From: DATHXC01 sp035459965
GTDB lineage: Bacteria > Pseudomonadota > Gammaproteobacteria > Burkholderiales > Methylophilaceae
Length of the DNA: 64,000 bases
Reading direction: 5' to 3'
NCBI GenBank assembly: GCA_035459965.1
Contig: DATHXC010000007.1
Location: 1-64,000, forward strand
Position 1 is the first letter of the stretch. Every line of letters starts with the position of its first letter. Positions 33,713 to 43,009 of the stretch are shown one piece after another. The notes under the pieces are model-generated. The model ran no database searches. It saw only the letters and a program-made list of their open reading frames with translations, and had not been told where the DNA came from. A program made the translations under genes and the position numbers.

Positions 33713-34759
33713 ATGGCTAGGCTGTTATTGGCATTATTCACATCCGCACGTTCACTATCTATGCTCGCGCTATCCATGGTGGCTTTATCTGCGGTAGCGG
33801 AACCACCCGAGGAACTGTTGCACAAAATCACCGCACAGGTGGTACGGGTACAAGTCATACTCCAAAACGGGGCTTATGGTGTGGGCTCTGGTGTAATAGT
33901 TGCCGAGGATCAAGTCGTCACCAATTGTCATGTCATCGCCAATGCGCAAAGTATCGGTGTCATGGTCAATGGCGAAAGCCTCTCAGTCAGCGCTATCAAG
34001 CCGGATTGGCATCATGATGTATGCATCATCAAGGTGGATGGTTTAAAAGCACCTGTCGCAACGATAGGCTCCAGCAAAAATCTCAAGTACGAGCAAGCGG
34101 TATATGCAACGGGCTTCCCCAGTTTCCAGCCTTGCGCCTCAACTACATCAGGCTTCGTCAAAGGCATGTATACCATGGATGACAGCGTGATCGTGCGCGC
34201 TTCCAGCTCTTTTATGCCTGGTGATAGCGGTGGTGGCCTGTTCGATGAGTCGGGTAATCTGGTCGGTATCATTGCACTCAAAAGCCCTGGTCGCAAAGCC
34301 TACTACTACAATCTGGCGGTTGAGTGGGTGCAAGCGCTGCTCACCCAGCCTGAGCAACCTGTGCATAGCCCCAGCCAACTTCCATTCTGGGCGGAATCCC
34401 TGGAAAAATGGCCACACTTTATGCGCGTAGTACAGCCCTATGTCATGGAAGATTGGGCTGCACTGCAGCAAGTTGCAACCCAATGGACGGAGCGTGAACC
34501 AGAAAGTACCGAAGCCTTGTTTTATCTGGCAGCTGCAGAGTATGGCCTGAGCAATACGGATAAAGCCGAAGCCTTGTTGAGGCGAGTGATCTCAGTGAAT
34601 CAAGACCATAGTCAGGCACTTTACTATCTGGGGCTGATCGAAGAAGATAGCGGCAGGCGTATGGAAGCATTGAACAAATTGGCATTGCTTAATATCCTTG
34701 ATGAAACTGCAGCCAATAAACTCAAGTTAGCCATGGGCATTCCTCAAGAATCGCCCTGA
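33713..34759 (+). CDS. exported trypsin-like serine protease with TPR-like C-terminus
   Basis: This 348-residue protein has a signal peptide (about 1-29, ending SAVAE) and a trypsin-fold S1C-type protease domain (about 35-210). The triad is His73 in TNCHV, Asp102 in HHDVC and Ser172 in GDSGGGL. There is no PDZ domain. Instead the last 100 residues contain two helical TPR-like repeats (STEALFYLAAAEYGLSNTDKAEALLRR, then HSQALYYLGLIEEDSGRRMEAL). It probably acts on periplasmic proteins. A candidate sigma-54 promoter lies upstream, and a membrane protein gene follows 12 bases after the stop. Confidence 0.88.
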   Translation: MARLLLALFTSARSLSMLALSMVALSAVAEPPEELLHKITAQVVRVQVILQNGAYGVGSGVIVAEDQVVTNCHVIANAQSIGVMVNGESLSVSAIKPDWHHDVCIIKVDGLKAPVATIGSSKNLKYEQAVYATGFPSFQPCASTTSGFVKGMYTMDDSVIVRASSSFMPGDSGGGLFDESGNLVGIIALKSPGRKAYYYNLAVEWVQALLTQPEQPVHSPSQLPFWAESLEKWPHFMRVVQPYVMEDWAALQQVATQWTEREPESTEALFYLAAAEYGLSNTDKAEALLRRVISVNQDHSQALYYLGLIEEDSGRRMEALNKLALLNILDETAANKLKLAMGIPQESP

Positions 34760-34771
34760 TAGGGGAGACAT

Positions 34772-35236
34772 TTGCACACAGGCTCTAAACAAGGCTTGGT
34801 GGTATGGATTGTATTGCTGGTGGGGCTGGCAGTTTCGGGCTTGGCTTATCTGATATGGTTCATGCCGCAATCCAATCACAATCCAAATGAACAGAATTTT
34901 CCTCTCAGGCAGACTGTTAATGAGTGCGATGGCATTACCGAAAAAGCAGCATTAGCCCTGCCGCCGGCTGTGGTGGAATTTCAGAAGCTGGAGTATGCAG
35001 GGCGTAAAGCGCGCGTGTTCAAGCTGTGTATGCATGATCGTGGCTATCAAGAAAATGCAGCGTGGACGCAATATGCCACACCTTTGGCACAACAACATTC
35101 AAGTAACGGTCAGATTTCTGTCGATGAAGCGATTGAAAATCTGCGCAGGGCGGATATGGTGCATTTGGAATCCACGCCTAAAGTGCCTGAGTATTGGGTA
35201 CTTATTAGTAAGCAGGCATCGCACGCAGTAGAGTAA
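34772..35236 (+). CDS. membrane-anchored hypothetical protein, 154 residues
   Basis: The frame starts at TTG preceded by GGGGAG at normal spacing, a case where the ribosome site decides a rare start codon. One N-terminal membrane helix (VVWIVLLVGLAVSGLAYLIWF) is followed by a periplasmic domain with cysteines in NECDG and KLCMHDRGYQE. I recognise no family. Its tight spacing after the protease suggests co-expression and perhaps a shared pathway. Confidence 0.7.
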   Translation: MHTGSKQGLVVWIVLLVGLAVSGLAYLIWFMPQSNHNPNEQNFPLRQTVNECDGITEKAALALPPAVVEFQKLEYAGRKARVFKLCMHDRGYQENAAWTQYATPLAQQHSSNGQISVDEAIENLRRADMVHLESTPKVPEYWVLISKQASHAVE

Positions 35237-35300
35237 TAGTACAAAAAGCACTTCCAGATTAGCTGGTTAAGGAATTACGCATCCAGTCCTGCCAGCTAGC

Positions 35301-38300
35301 ATGGGCATGTTAAAATCATGCCCGCATATGATGACCACGCCAAAACTCCCTCCACGCCAGATCATTTCTTCCCTGCAAGCGCAATTATCGCAATGCATGC
35401 TGGCGGATCGTTTCCCCTTGCAGCGGCGTATCCAGCAAGTGCGTGCCGCGCTCGAAGCCAATAAACTGTCTGATGGCATATTAGGCGAAATCGCAGCAAA
35501 AATACGGGCATCTTCTGCTCGCATGGAAGAGCGTAAGCGTAGCCTGCCCAGGCCGGAGTTTCCTGCTGAGTTGCCAGTGAGCGGCAGGCGTGATGAGATC
35601 GCTGCCGCTATTGTAAAAAATCAGGTGGTCATTGTCTGCGGCGAAACTGGTTCGGGAAAAACTACCCAACTGCCCAAAATATGCCTGGAGCTGGGACGAG
35701 GTGTTTCCGGCCTCATCGGTCACACCCAGCCACGCCGTATCGCTGCGCGTTCAGTCGCCAGCCGCATTGCACAGGAACTCAAGTCACCATTGGGGCAGGT
35801 GGTTGGCTATAAGGTGCGTTTCAATGACAAGCTATCCGAAGGCAGTTACGTCAAGCTGATGACAGACGGTATCCTGCTCGCGGAAACGCAAGGCGACCGC
35901 TTTCTCAATGCCTATGACACCATCATCATTGATGAGGCGCACGAGCGTAGCCTCAATATCGATTTCCTGCTGGGCTATCTTAAGCAGCTATTGCCCAGGC
36001 GGCCTGATCTTAAAGTTATCGTGACTTCCGCCACCATCGATGCCAGCCGCTTTTCCAACCATTTTGATGGTGCACCTGTCATTGAGGTTTCCGGTCGTAC
36101 TTATCCCGTCGAGATCCGTTATCGTCCGCTAGGCAAGGCTGGATATGCCTCGCAGGCTATTGAAGAATCTGAGGATGCATTAGATGGTGAAGAGACGCTG
36201 TATGGCATCAAGCGCGCAGGAAAGAACGGCGCCAAGTCCGAGGCGCGCTGGCTGGAAGAAGATGATGCAGAAGAGGCAATAGAAGAGGCGATTCTCGACG
36301 CTGCTGACGATCTGTTGCGACTGGGCGATGGCGATATCCTGGTATTCTTGCCGGGTGAGCGAGAGATACGCGATACCGCAGAGCATCTGCGCAAATATCA
36401 GGGCCGTTCTGCTAAGCTCAAACATATCGAGGTGTTGCCTTTATTTGCCCGGCTTTCCATAGAGGACCAGCAAAAAATATTTAGGACTTCGGGTGGCCGC
36501 CGCATCGTGCTTGCTACCAATGTGGCGGAAACTTCACTCACGGTGCCGGGTATCAAGTACGTGATCGATGCAGGGCTGGCGCGCGTGAATCGCTATAGCA
36601 GCCGCGCCAAGGTCGAGCAGCTACAAATCGAGAAAATTTCGCAGGCCGCAGCCAAACAGCGTGCAGGTCGATGCGGTCGTGTCTCTAATGGCATTTGTGT
36701 TCGCTTGTATGACGAGCAGGATTTCAACGGACGCCCGGAGTTTACCGACCCCGAGATACTGCGCAGTTCACTGGCCTCGGTCATTCTGCGCATGGCGGCG
36801 TTAAAGCTGGGCGATGTTACCGAATTCCCCTTTATTGAGGCGCCATCCTCACGCCTGATTACCGATGGCTACCAGTTGCTGCAGGAGCTGGGCGCGGTAG
36901 ACAGCAATCGGCGTATTACCGAGCTGGGGACTCAGCTCGCCAGGTTGCCACTTGATCCGCGTGTAGGCCGCATGATACTGGCCGCCAAAAAAGAAGGCGC
37001 ATTGCGTGAAATCCTCATTATCGCCAGTGCCCTGAGTATCCAGGATCCGCGCGAGCGGCCCATGGATAAGCGTGAAGCGGCAGACCAGGCGCATGCCAAG
37101 TTTTCTGACGAGAAGTCGGATTTCATGGCTTTCCTCAAGCTTTGGGCGTTTTATGACGACGCGCTTAAAACCAAGAAATCGAATAAAGAGTTGCTGGGCA
37201 AATGCCACCAGAATTTCCTGTCTTTCCTGCGCCTTAAAGAATGGCGCGAACTGCATGGCCAGTTGCTGGAAATCGCGGATGAATTGCAACTCAAGCTGAA
37301 TGAACAGGATGCAGGTTACGAACAGATCCATCGCGCCTTGCTGGCAGGCCTACTTGGCAACATCGGTTTCAAGGATGGCGAGGCCGATACCTACCAGGGA
37401 GCACGTGGCATACGGTTCAGCATTGCACCGGGCTCATCGCTCAAGAAGTCACGGCCCAAGTGGGTGATGGCGGCGGAGTTGATGGAAACGGCCAAGCTGT
37501 ATGCGCGCTGCGTGGCCAGTATCAACCCCGACTGGATAGAGCCATTGGCCAAGGAGCTTACGCAAAGCCACTACAGCGACCCACGCTGGGACAGAAAACT
37601 GGCTCAAGTCGCAGCATGGGAGCGCGTCAGCCTGTATGGACTGACCATCATCCCCAAACGCCGTGTGCATTACGGACCTATCGACAATAAAGAGTCGCGC
37701 GAGATATTCATTCGTGAAGCGTTGGCGAATATGGAATTCGACACGCGCGCACCATTTTTTGCGGCGAATCGAAAGTTAATTACCGAGATTGAAGAGCTGG
37801 AGCATAAGGCGCGTCGGCAGGATGTGCTGGTAGATGAGCATGCACTATTTGCTTTCTATGACGGCATTATTCCGGAAGATATTGTCAACGGAGCCGGTTT
37901 TGAAAGCTGGCGCGAGCACGCTGAAAAAACTGCGCCCAAGTTGTTATACCTGACCAAGGAAGCCCTTATGCGTCACGGCGCAGATGGGGTAACCGAGGCG
38001 CAATTCCCCGAGACTTTCGTGATGGATGGCGTAGAGCTAGCGCTAAAATACCGCTTCGAACCCGGGCATGAGCTAGATGGGGTCACCGCCACTGTGCCGC
38101 TGGCCTTGTTGAACCAGTTGGATGCTACCGCCGCCGAGTGGCTGGTGCCGGGCATGATCCGCGAGAAAATCACCACGCTGGTGAAGGCACTACCCAAGAC
38201 CTATAGGCGGGTATGTGTGCCGGTGCCGGATTTTGTGACGGGATTCCTGCAACGTGCATCTATCGGCTCAGGCCAGATATTGCCTGCCTTGGCCCAATAC

Positions 38301-39359
38301 ATCCACGAACAGACTACCCTCAAGATAGCAGTGTCCGATTGGCCTGCCGATGCACTGACGCCACATTTGCTGATGAACTTCCGGATAGTGGACGAGAAGG
38401 GGCGGGAGCTGGGAGCAGGGCGTGACTGGAACCTGCTCAAGCAGCAGCTTGGTCAAGCCGCGCAACTGACTTTCCGTAGTGCATCGCCGGATATTGAAAA
38501 GACTGGTATCAAACAGTGGGATTTCGGCGACTTGCCGGCCACGCTAACCTTCAGCAGGGATGGCCGCCAACTGACTGGTTACCCGGCACTGGAAGACAAT
38601 ATTGATAGTGTCGCAGTCAAGCTGTTCGACACTGAAGATGCTGCGCTTAAAGCGCACAGGGCCGGCGTATGCCGCCTCATGCGTTTCGAGCTCAAAGAGC
38701 AGATGAAGCAACTGGAGAAAGGTTTACCAGGCTTTACCCAATATGCGTTGGTACTGCGTAATATCATCAATAATGATGACCTCAAAGAAGACATGCTGGC
38801 CACAATAGCCGACCGCGCATTTATCGGTGAGGATGAGCTGCCGCGTACTAACCAGGCTTTCATGACGCTCAAGCAACGCGCCAGGACGCGTTTACCAGCG
38901 GTGTCTGAAGCGCTAGCGCGCATGGCGCAGGCGATTGCCACTGAGTATCAGCTGTTAGTGGCGAAACAAGCCCAGATGCCAGCGACGGTCAATCGACTCA
39001 AGCGCGATGTAGAACAGCAACTTAACTGGCTACTATACAAAAACTGTTTTACGCAGACGCCTTGGGAATATATGCAGCATTTACCGCGTTACCTCAAGGC
39101 CTTACGTCTGCGCATAGAAAAGCATCCAGCCAACCCTGATCGCGATGGGCGCAATGCACAGGCGGTAGGCGTGCTATGGCAGAATTGGGAAGCGGCTGTA
39201 GATAAACAGCGCAAGGCAGACAAACTTGATGAGGCATTGCTGGGTTTCCGCTGGCTGATAGAGGAGTTACGCGTGTCGCTGTTCGCCCAGGAGCTGAAAA
39301 CGCCATTTCCTGTTTCAATCAAGCGACTTGAAAAAACTTGGGGTGACCTGACAAAATAA
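35301..39359 (+). CDS. hrpA: ATP-dependent RNA helicase HrpA
   Basis: This DEAH-box RNA helicase of about 1,340 residues is of the HrpA type implicated in mRNA processing and stalled-ribosome rescue. Motifs are GETGSGKTTQ (near residue 113), TQPRRIAARSVASRIAQEL, IDEAHERSLNIDF (near 211), VTSATIDASRF, VLATNVAETSLTVPGIKYVID and QRAGRCGRVSNGICVRLY. HA2 and OB-fold domains follow, then the long DUF3418 C-terminus of HrpA. The start is uncertain between ATG 35301 and ATG 35328/35331. The gene is followed by a bidirectional terminator. Confidence 0.94.
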   Translation: MGMLKSCPHMMTTPKLPPRQIISSLQAQLSQCMLADRFPLQRRIQQVRAALEANKLSDGILGEIAAKIRASSARMEERKRSLPRPEFPAELPVSGRRDEIAAAIVKNQVVIVCGETGSGKTTQLPKICLELGRGVSGLIGHTQPRRIAARSVASRIAQELKSPLGQVVGYKVRFNDKLSEGSYVKLMTDGILLAETQGDRFLNAYDTIIIDEAHERSLNIDFLLGYLKQLLPRRPDLKVIVTSATIDASRFSNHFDGAPVIEVSGRTYPVEIRYRPLGKAGYASQAIEESEDALDGEETLYGIKRAGKNGAKSEARWLEEDDAEEAIEEAILDAADDLLRLGDGDILVFLPGEREIRDTAEHLRKYQGRSAKLKHIEVLPLFARLSIEDQQKIFRTSGGRRIVLATNVAETSLTVPGIKYVIDAGLARVNRYSSRAKVEQLQIEKISQAAAKQRAGRCGRVSNGICVRLYDEQDFNGRPEFTDPEILRSSLASVILRMAALKLGDVTEFPFIEAPSSRLITDGYQLLQELGAVDSNRRITELGTQLARLPLDPRVGRMILAAKKEGALREILIIASALSIQDPRERPMDKREAADQAHAKFSDEKSDFMAFLKLWAFYDDALKTKKSNKELLGKCHQNFLSFLRLKEWRELHGQLLEIADELQLKLNEQDAGYEQIHRALLAGLLGNIGFKDGEADTYQGARGIRFSIAPGSSLKKSRPKWVMAAELMETAKLYARCVASINPDWIEPLAKELTQSHYSDPRWDRKLAQVAAWERVSLYGLTIIPKRRVHYGPIDNKESREIFIREALANMEFDTRAPFFAANRKLITEIEELEHKARRQDVLVDEHALFAFYDGIIPEDIVNGAGFESWREHAEKTAPKLLYLTKEALMRHGADGVTEAQFPETFVMDGVELALKYRFEPGHELDGVTATVPLALLNQLDATAAEWLVPGMIREKITTLVKALPKTYRRVCVPVPDFVTGFLQRASIGSGQILPALAQYIHEQTTLKIAVSDWPADALTPHLLMNFRIVDEKGRELGAGRDWNLLKQQLGQAAQLTFRSASPDIEKTGIKQWDFGDLPATLTFSRDGRQLTGYPALEDNIDSVAVKLFDTEDAALKAHRAGVCRLMRFELKEQMKQLEKGLPGFTQYALVLRNIINNDDLKEDMLATIADRAFIGEDELPRTNQAFMTLKQRARTRLPAVSEALARMAQAIATEYQLLVAKQAQMPATVNRLKRDVEQQLNWLLYKNCFTQTPWEYMQHLPRYLKALRLRIEKHPANPDRDGRNAQAVGVLWQNWEAAVDKQRKADKLDEALLGFRWLIEELRVSLFAQELKTPFPVSIKRLEKTWGDLTK

Positions 39360-39395
39360 ACCTGCACATATTTTCAGGTACGTGCAGGTTTATTT
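39358..39395. terminator. rho-independent terminator between hrpA and a lipoprotein gene
   Basis: AAACCTGCAC and GTGCAGGTTT form a 10-bp stem around a 14-base loop with a following TATTT. It lies between convergent genes and could serve both. Confidence 0.75.
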
Positions 39396-39415
39396 AACTA
39401 CAACTTAAAAAAAAT

Positions 39416-39628
39416 CTATTTTGCTTCAGTTTCAGGAGTTGCTGGGGCTGGAGCAGGTGCATCTGCCGGTGGAGTAGGCTCTGGTGGTACCGGCTCAGCT
39501 GGCACTACAGGTGTGGGGGATACAGTTTCTGGTGGGGGTGGAACTGAAACAGGTTCTTCCTTGGAGCAAGCCACCAGGAAAATGGATGTAGCAAGTATGG
39601 CCAATAATTTATTTGTGAATGATTTCAT
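39416..39628 (-). CDS. proline-rich small lipoprotein
   Basis: This 70-residue protein has a lipoprotein signal ending IFLVAC (Cys21). The mature part is a Pro/Ala/Glu-rich tail (VPPPPETVSPTPVVPAEP and similar) with no folded domain, like many small envelope lipoproteins that act as spacers. GGAGGTTATTC before ATG is an excellent ribosome site. Function unknown. Confidence 0.75.
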   Translation of the reverse strand: MKSFTNKLLAILATSIFLVACSKEEPVSVPPPPETVSPTPVVPAEPVPPEPTPPADAPAPAPATPETEAK

Positions 39629-39778
39629 GAATAACCTCCGTTTATAGTTGATGGGTGTTGAGTATTACTAACCGTTATCTCACCTTAAGGTCATTTGTTA
39701 TGCTGGTGCAGTGTGAGTTGGCTGAAACTGCTGTAAGGCTTGTCCTACGTATGTATTTGCCTGCTATGGAGTTTTAGA

Positions 39779-40321
39779 GTGACTAGCCCAGTTTTGCCCG
39801 CATGGGAGCTTAAATACCTGGCGGCTTACCCGGAGTCCACTAGAAAACATGTGCGTGTGCTGGTGGAACAGAACCGGCTGGCAGAGGTGCTCACGCAAAA
39901 GTATCCAATGGAGCATGGCATCAAGACCGATAAGGCGCTCTATGAGTTTGTGCTGGAGCTCAAGAGTGAATACCTGCGCAGCTCACACACGCTCAACAAG
40001 GTGCTGTTCGATAGCAAGATACAGGTGATTAAACACGCCTTGGGATTGCACACCACGATCTCCCGCGTGCAGGGTAACAAGCTCAAAACCAAGCGTGAGA
40101 TTCGCGTAGCTGCATTGTTTAAGGAAGTGCCGGTTGAGTTTCTGCGCATGATCGTCGTGCATGAGCTGGCGCACTTCAAGGAACGCCAGCACGATAAGGC
40201 TTTCTATCAGTTATGCCAGAGCATGGAGCCTGCCTATCATCAATTCGAATTTGATCTCAGGCTATATTTGATTCACCTCGAGCTTTTCAGGACGCCATTG
40301 TGGCAAAGTACGTCTTTATAA
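39779..40321 (+). CDS. YgjP-like metallopeptidase-family protein
   Basis: This 180-residue soluble protein carries the zinc-binding HELAHFKERQHDKAF (HExxH) motif near residue 128, followed by FYQLCQSMEP. That is the YgjP/WLM-type metal-dependent hydrolase layout. The start is GTG 39779, because GGAG lies 7 bases before it and the longer frame to TTG 39740 encodes an unlikely Cys-rich start. The substrate is unknown. It is followed 54 bases later by the DUF1456 gene. Confidence 0.8.
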   Translation: MTSPVLPAWELKYLAAYPESTRKHVRVLVEQNRLAEVLTQKYPMEHGIKTDKALYEFVLELKSEYLRSSHTLNKVLFDSKIQVIKHALGLHTTISRVQGNKLKTKREIRVAALFKEVPVEFLRMIVVHELAHFKERQHDKAFYQLCQSMEPAYHQFEFDLRLYLIHLELFRTPLWQSTSL

Positions 40322-40375
40322 ATTAACCGGCGGCATTCACATGTTGGATGCAGGCCAAACCCGTCAGGAGCTAGT

Positions 40376-40846
40376 TTGACCAATAACGATATATTAAGAA
40401 GCGTGCGCTACATGCTGGATCTAAGTGATCCCGCCGTAGCCGGCATATGCAAGCTGGCTGATCTCGAGGTCGATAGTGCGGACATCACCAATTTCCTCAG
40501 GGGTGAGGAGGACGAGGGTTATCTGGAATGCCCAGATGAGGTGATGCTGAGATTTCTGGATGGGATGGTGATCCATAAACGTGGCAAGAATGAAAACACG
40601 GCCAGTGTGGAGGCAACACCCGAAAAGCGTATGACCAATAACATCGTGCTCAAAAAACTCAGGATCGCTTTTGAGTTAAAAGAGGAGGATATGCATGCCA
40701 TATTTGCCAAGGCAGATTACCAGATATCCAAGCCTGAACTGAGTGCTCTGTTCCGCAAGAAAGGCCATAACAACTACCGTGCCTGTGGTGACCAGATACT
40801 CAGGTATTTTCTTAAAGGCCTGACCATGCGCTTACGGACCCACTAG
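40376..40846 (+). CDS. DUF1456 (YehS-like) protein
   Basis: This 156-residue protein is made of two tandem repeats. The first starts MTNNDILRSVRYMLDLSD and the second MTNNIVLKKLRIAFELKE, each ending in a helix with LRxFLxGL-type sequence (MLRFLDGM, ILRYFLKGL). This is the DUF1456 duplication. TTG is the start, supported by CAGGAG five bases before it. The function of the family is unknown. Confidence 0.85.
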   Translation: MTNNDILRSVRYMLDLSDPAVAGICKLADLEVDSADITNFLRGEEDEGYLECPDEVMLRFLDGMVIHKRGKNENTASVEATPEKRMTNNIVLKKLRIAFELKEEDMHAIFAKADYQISKPELSALFRKKGHNNYRACGDQILRYFLKGLTMRLRTH

Positions 40847-40865
40847 CTATATTGCTGCCTATACG

Positions 40866-42353
40866 CTAAGACTGTTTTAGTCCTAAGGTCATCAGCGTTC
40901 TACAGCGTATATGGTCCAGCAGGGTAGCATCCTCAATCAGGGATTGTCCGTAGGAAGGCACCATGGCCTTCATCCTGGCCTGCCACTCCTCAGTATTGAT
41001 GCGCTTGCCAAAGCATTGTTCTATCACCTCTATCATGGCTTGTGCGGCAGTTGAGGCGCCCGGGGAAGCGCCTAGTAGCGTGGCAAGTGAGCCATCTTTT
41101 GCAGTGACTATCTCCGTGCCGAATTCCAGCTTGCCGCCTTTCTGCCCGCATTTCTTGATGATCTGTACACGCTGGCCCGCAGTCGCAAGTGTCCAGTCGC
41201 TTTCTTTTGCGTCCGGGTAAAACTGGCTCAGCGCCTTCACTCTTTCCTTGTGCGACTGAAATACTTCGCCGATTAAATATCGTGTCAGATCCATATTGCT
41301 TAATCCTGCCAGCATAATCGGCTTGAGGTTGTTGGTGCGGACTGAGCTGATCAGATCCATAAATGAACCCTTTTTCTGGAACTTGGTGGTAAATCCGGCG
41401 TATGGACCAAATAGCAATGCAGGTTGCCCACCGATGATGCGCATGTCAAGATGTGGCACCGACATCGGTGGGGATCCAAGTGCGGCCTTACCATAGACTT
41501 TGGAGTCATGCTGCTTGACGATCTCGGGATCCTTGCACACAAGCCATTGCCCGCTGACCGGAAAGCCGCCATAGCCCTTGCTTTCAGGGATGCCGGATTT
41601 CTGCAACAACGGTAGCGCACCACCACCTGCTCCTAGGAATACAAAAGCGGCGTCAATTTTTCTTGAGCCTTTTGTATGCATATTCTGGATACGCACATGC
41701 CAGCGTCCGCTTTTTTGCTTCTTGAGTGATTTTACCGTGTGGCTCACTGCCAGTTCAAAGTTAGCCTGTTGCTGCAGGGCCGCGACCATGCTGCGTGTCA
41801 GCGTGCCAAAATCCACGTCGGAACCATAGGCTATGCGCGTGGCTGCTACTGGCTCACTGGCATCCCGCTGTTCCATGACCAACGGCATCCATTCACGAAT
41901 CTGGGCCGGGTCTTCGCTGAACACCATATCCTTGAACAAATGGTGTGCGCTTAGAAGTTTGTGTCGTTTGCGCAAAAAGGCGACATCAGCTTTGCCCCAG
42001 ACAAAGCTCTGGTGAGGGGTGGCATTGATGAATTTTTCTGGAGCAGGCAGGATATTTTGTTCGACCAGATATGACCAGAACTGCAAGGAAGTTTCAAACG
42101 AGGCATTAATTGCCAGGGCCCGAGCTATTTCAACTGTGCCATCAGATTTCTGTGGGGTGTAATTGAGCTCGCAGTAACCCGCGTGGCCAGTGCCAGCATT
42201 GTTCCAGCCATCGGTGCTCTCATGTGCTACATGATCAAGCCGTTCTACCATGAGGACTTTCAATGTGGGATCTAGCTGCATGAGCATCATGCCGAGTGTC
42301 GCGCTCATTACGCCGCCGCCAACCAGCAAAACATCTACCTTGCTTTCACTCAT
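40866..42353 (-). CDS. mqo: malate:quinone oxidoreductase
   Basis: This membrane-associated FAD enzyme oxidises malate to oxaloacetate and passes electrons to the quinone pool, bypassing NAD malate dehydrogenase. The 495-residue length is typical. The N-terminal FAD motif is VLLVGGGVMSATLG, followed by DGWNNAGTGHAGYCELNYTPQ, GGFPVSGQWLVC and LFGPYAGFTTKF, then a C-terminal LLGASPGASTAAQAM. It is monocistronic. An operator-like ATTGTG-N4-CACAAT dyad lies about 150 bases upstream, next to the csp terminator. Confidence 0.95.
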   Translation of the reverse strand: MSESKVDVLLVGGGVMSATLGMMLMQLDPTLKVLMVERLDHVAHESTDGWNNAGTGHAGYCELNYTPQKSDGTVEIARALAINASFETSLQFWSYLVEQNILPAPEKFINATPHQSFVWGKADVAFLRKRHKLLSAHHLFKDMVFSEDPAQIREWMPLVMEQRDASEPVAATRIAYGSDVDFGTLTRSMVAALQQQANFELAVSHTVKSLKKQKSGRWHVRIQNMHTKGSRKIDAAFVFLGAGGGALPLLQKSGIPESKGYGGFPVSGQWLVCKDPEIVKQHDSKVYGKAALGSPPMSVPHLDMRIIGGQPALLFGPYAGFTTKFQKKGSFMDLISSVRTNNLKPIMLAGLSNMDLTRYLIGEVFQSHKERVKALSQFYPDAKESDWTLATAGQRVQIIKKCGQKGGKLEFGTEIVTAKDGSLATLLGASPGASTAAQAMIEVIEQCFGKRINTEEWQARMKAMVPSYGQSLIEDATLLDHIRCRTLMTLGLKQS

Positions 42354-42504
42354 TTATTCAGCCTTAACAGGGATATTGAATTCGTTGCGAACGGAATGAT
42401 ATGCGGCAATAAGCCGGCTGTAAAATTTAATTGAATGCTGGGGAACCAGCCTGCAAGCGGTGAGGCGGCAAGCCTGTATGAGTGGGTTTTAATCTTTGGA
42501 TTGT

Positions 42505-42520
42505 ATTGTGAGAGCACAAT
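42505..42520. promoter_or_regulatory. inverted repeat ATTGTG-N4-CACAAT upstream of mqo
   Basis: A perfect 6-bp dyad with four central bases (AGAG), directly beside the csp terminator and 152 bases from the mqo start. Its half-sites resemble LacI/CRP-type operators. It could equally be a second small hairpin of the csp transcript end. Confidence 0.3.
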
Positions 42521-42550
42521 AAAAAACGGCCCGCAAAAGCGGGCCGTTTT
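42521..42550 (-). terminator. rho-independent terminator of the cold-shock gene
   Basis: AAAACGGCCCGC and GCGGGCCGTTTT form a 12-bp GC-rich stem around AAAA, 33 bases past the csp stop codon. Its symmetry would also allow function on the plus strand. Confidence 0.9.
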
Positions 42551-42583
42551 AATGAAGTCTGTCTAACTTAACACTTAAAAGAC

Positions 42584-42787
42584 TTAAGCCTTTTGAATGT
42601 TAGAAGCCTGCTTACCTTTTGGGCCGTCGGTGACATCGAAACTTACACGTTCATTTTCTTTAAGGCTTTTATAGCCATTATCAACGATTGCTGAAAAGTG
42701 AGCGAATAAGTCATCGCCGCCTTCATCTGGGGTAATGAAACCAAAACCTTTAGAATCATTAAACCACTTTACGGTACCAGTTGCCAT
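42584..42787 (-). CDS. cold-shock domain protein (CspA family)
   Basis: This single cold-shock domain of 67 residues binds single-stranded RNA and DNA. Both RNP motifs are intact: KGFGFI (RNP1) and DLFAHFS (RNP2). The sequence ends KGKQASNIQKA. AAGGAAG lies upstream of ATG. The roughly 220-base untranslated region up to the CobW-type gene is AT-rich and could be a structured csp leader, although I cannot fold it here. Confidence 0.95.
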   Translation of the reverse strand: MATGTVKWFNDSKGFGFITPDEGGDDLFAHFSAIVDNGYKSLKENERVSFDVTDGPKGKQASNIQKA

Positions 42788-43009
42788 TTAAATACTTCCT
42801 TACTAAACAAAGGGGAGGCGTCCCAAAAGTTTGTATTTCTCAAACTAAAGCCTTAAAGCTAAAATAAAATCAAAATCCAAACACCTACACGGCTTTGTAC
42901 GGGTTTACTGAGCACGTGTCAAGCTTTTAGTTACAAATTTATACATATTCTTTTTGAGCCATGCTGCTGGCCGCTTACAGAAGCAATGGTTTATACCCAA
43001 TCTGCATGC

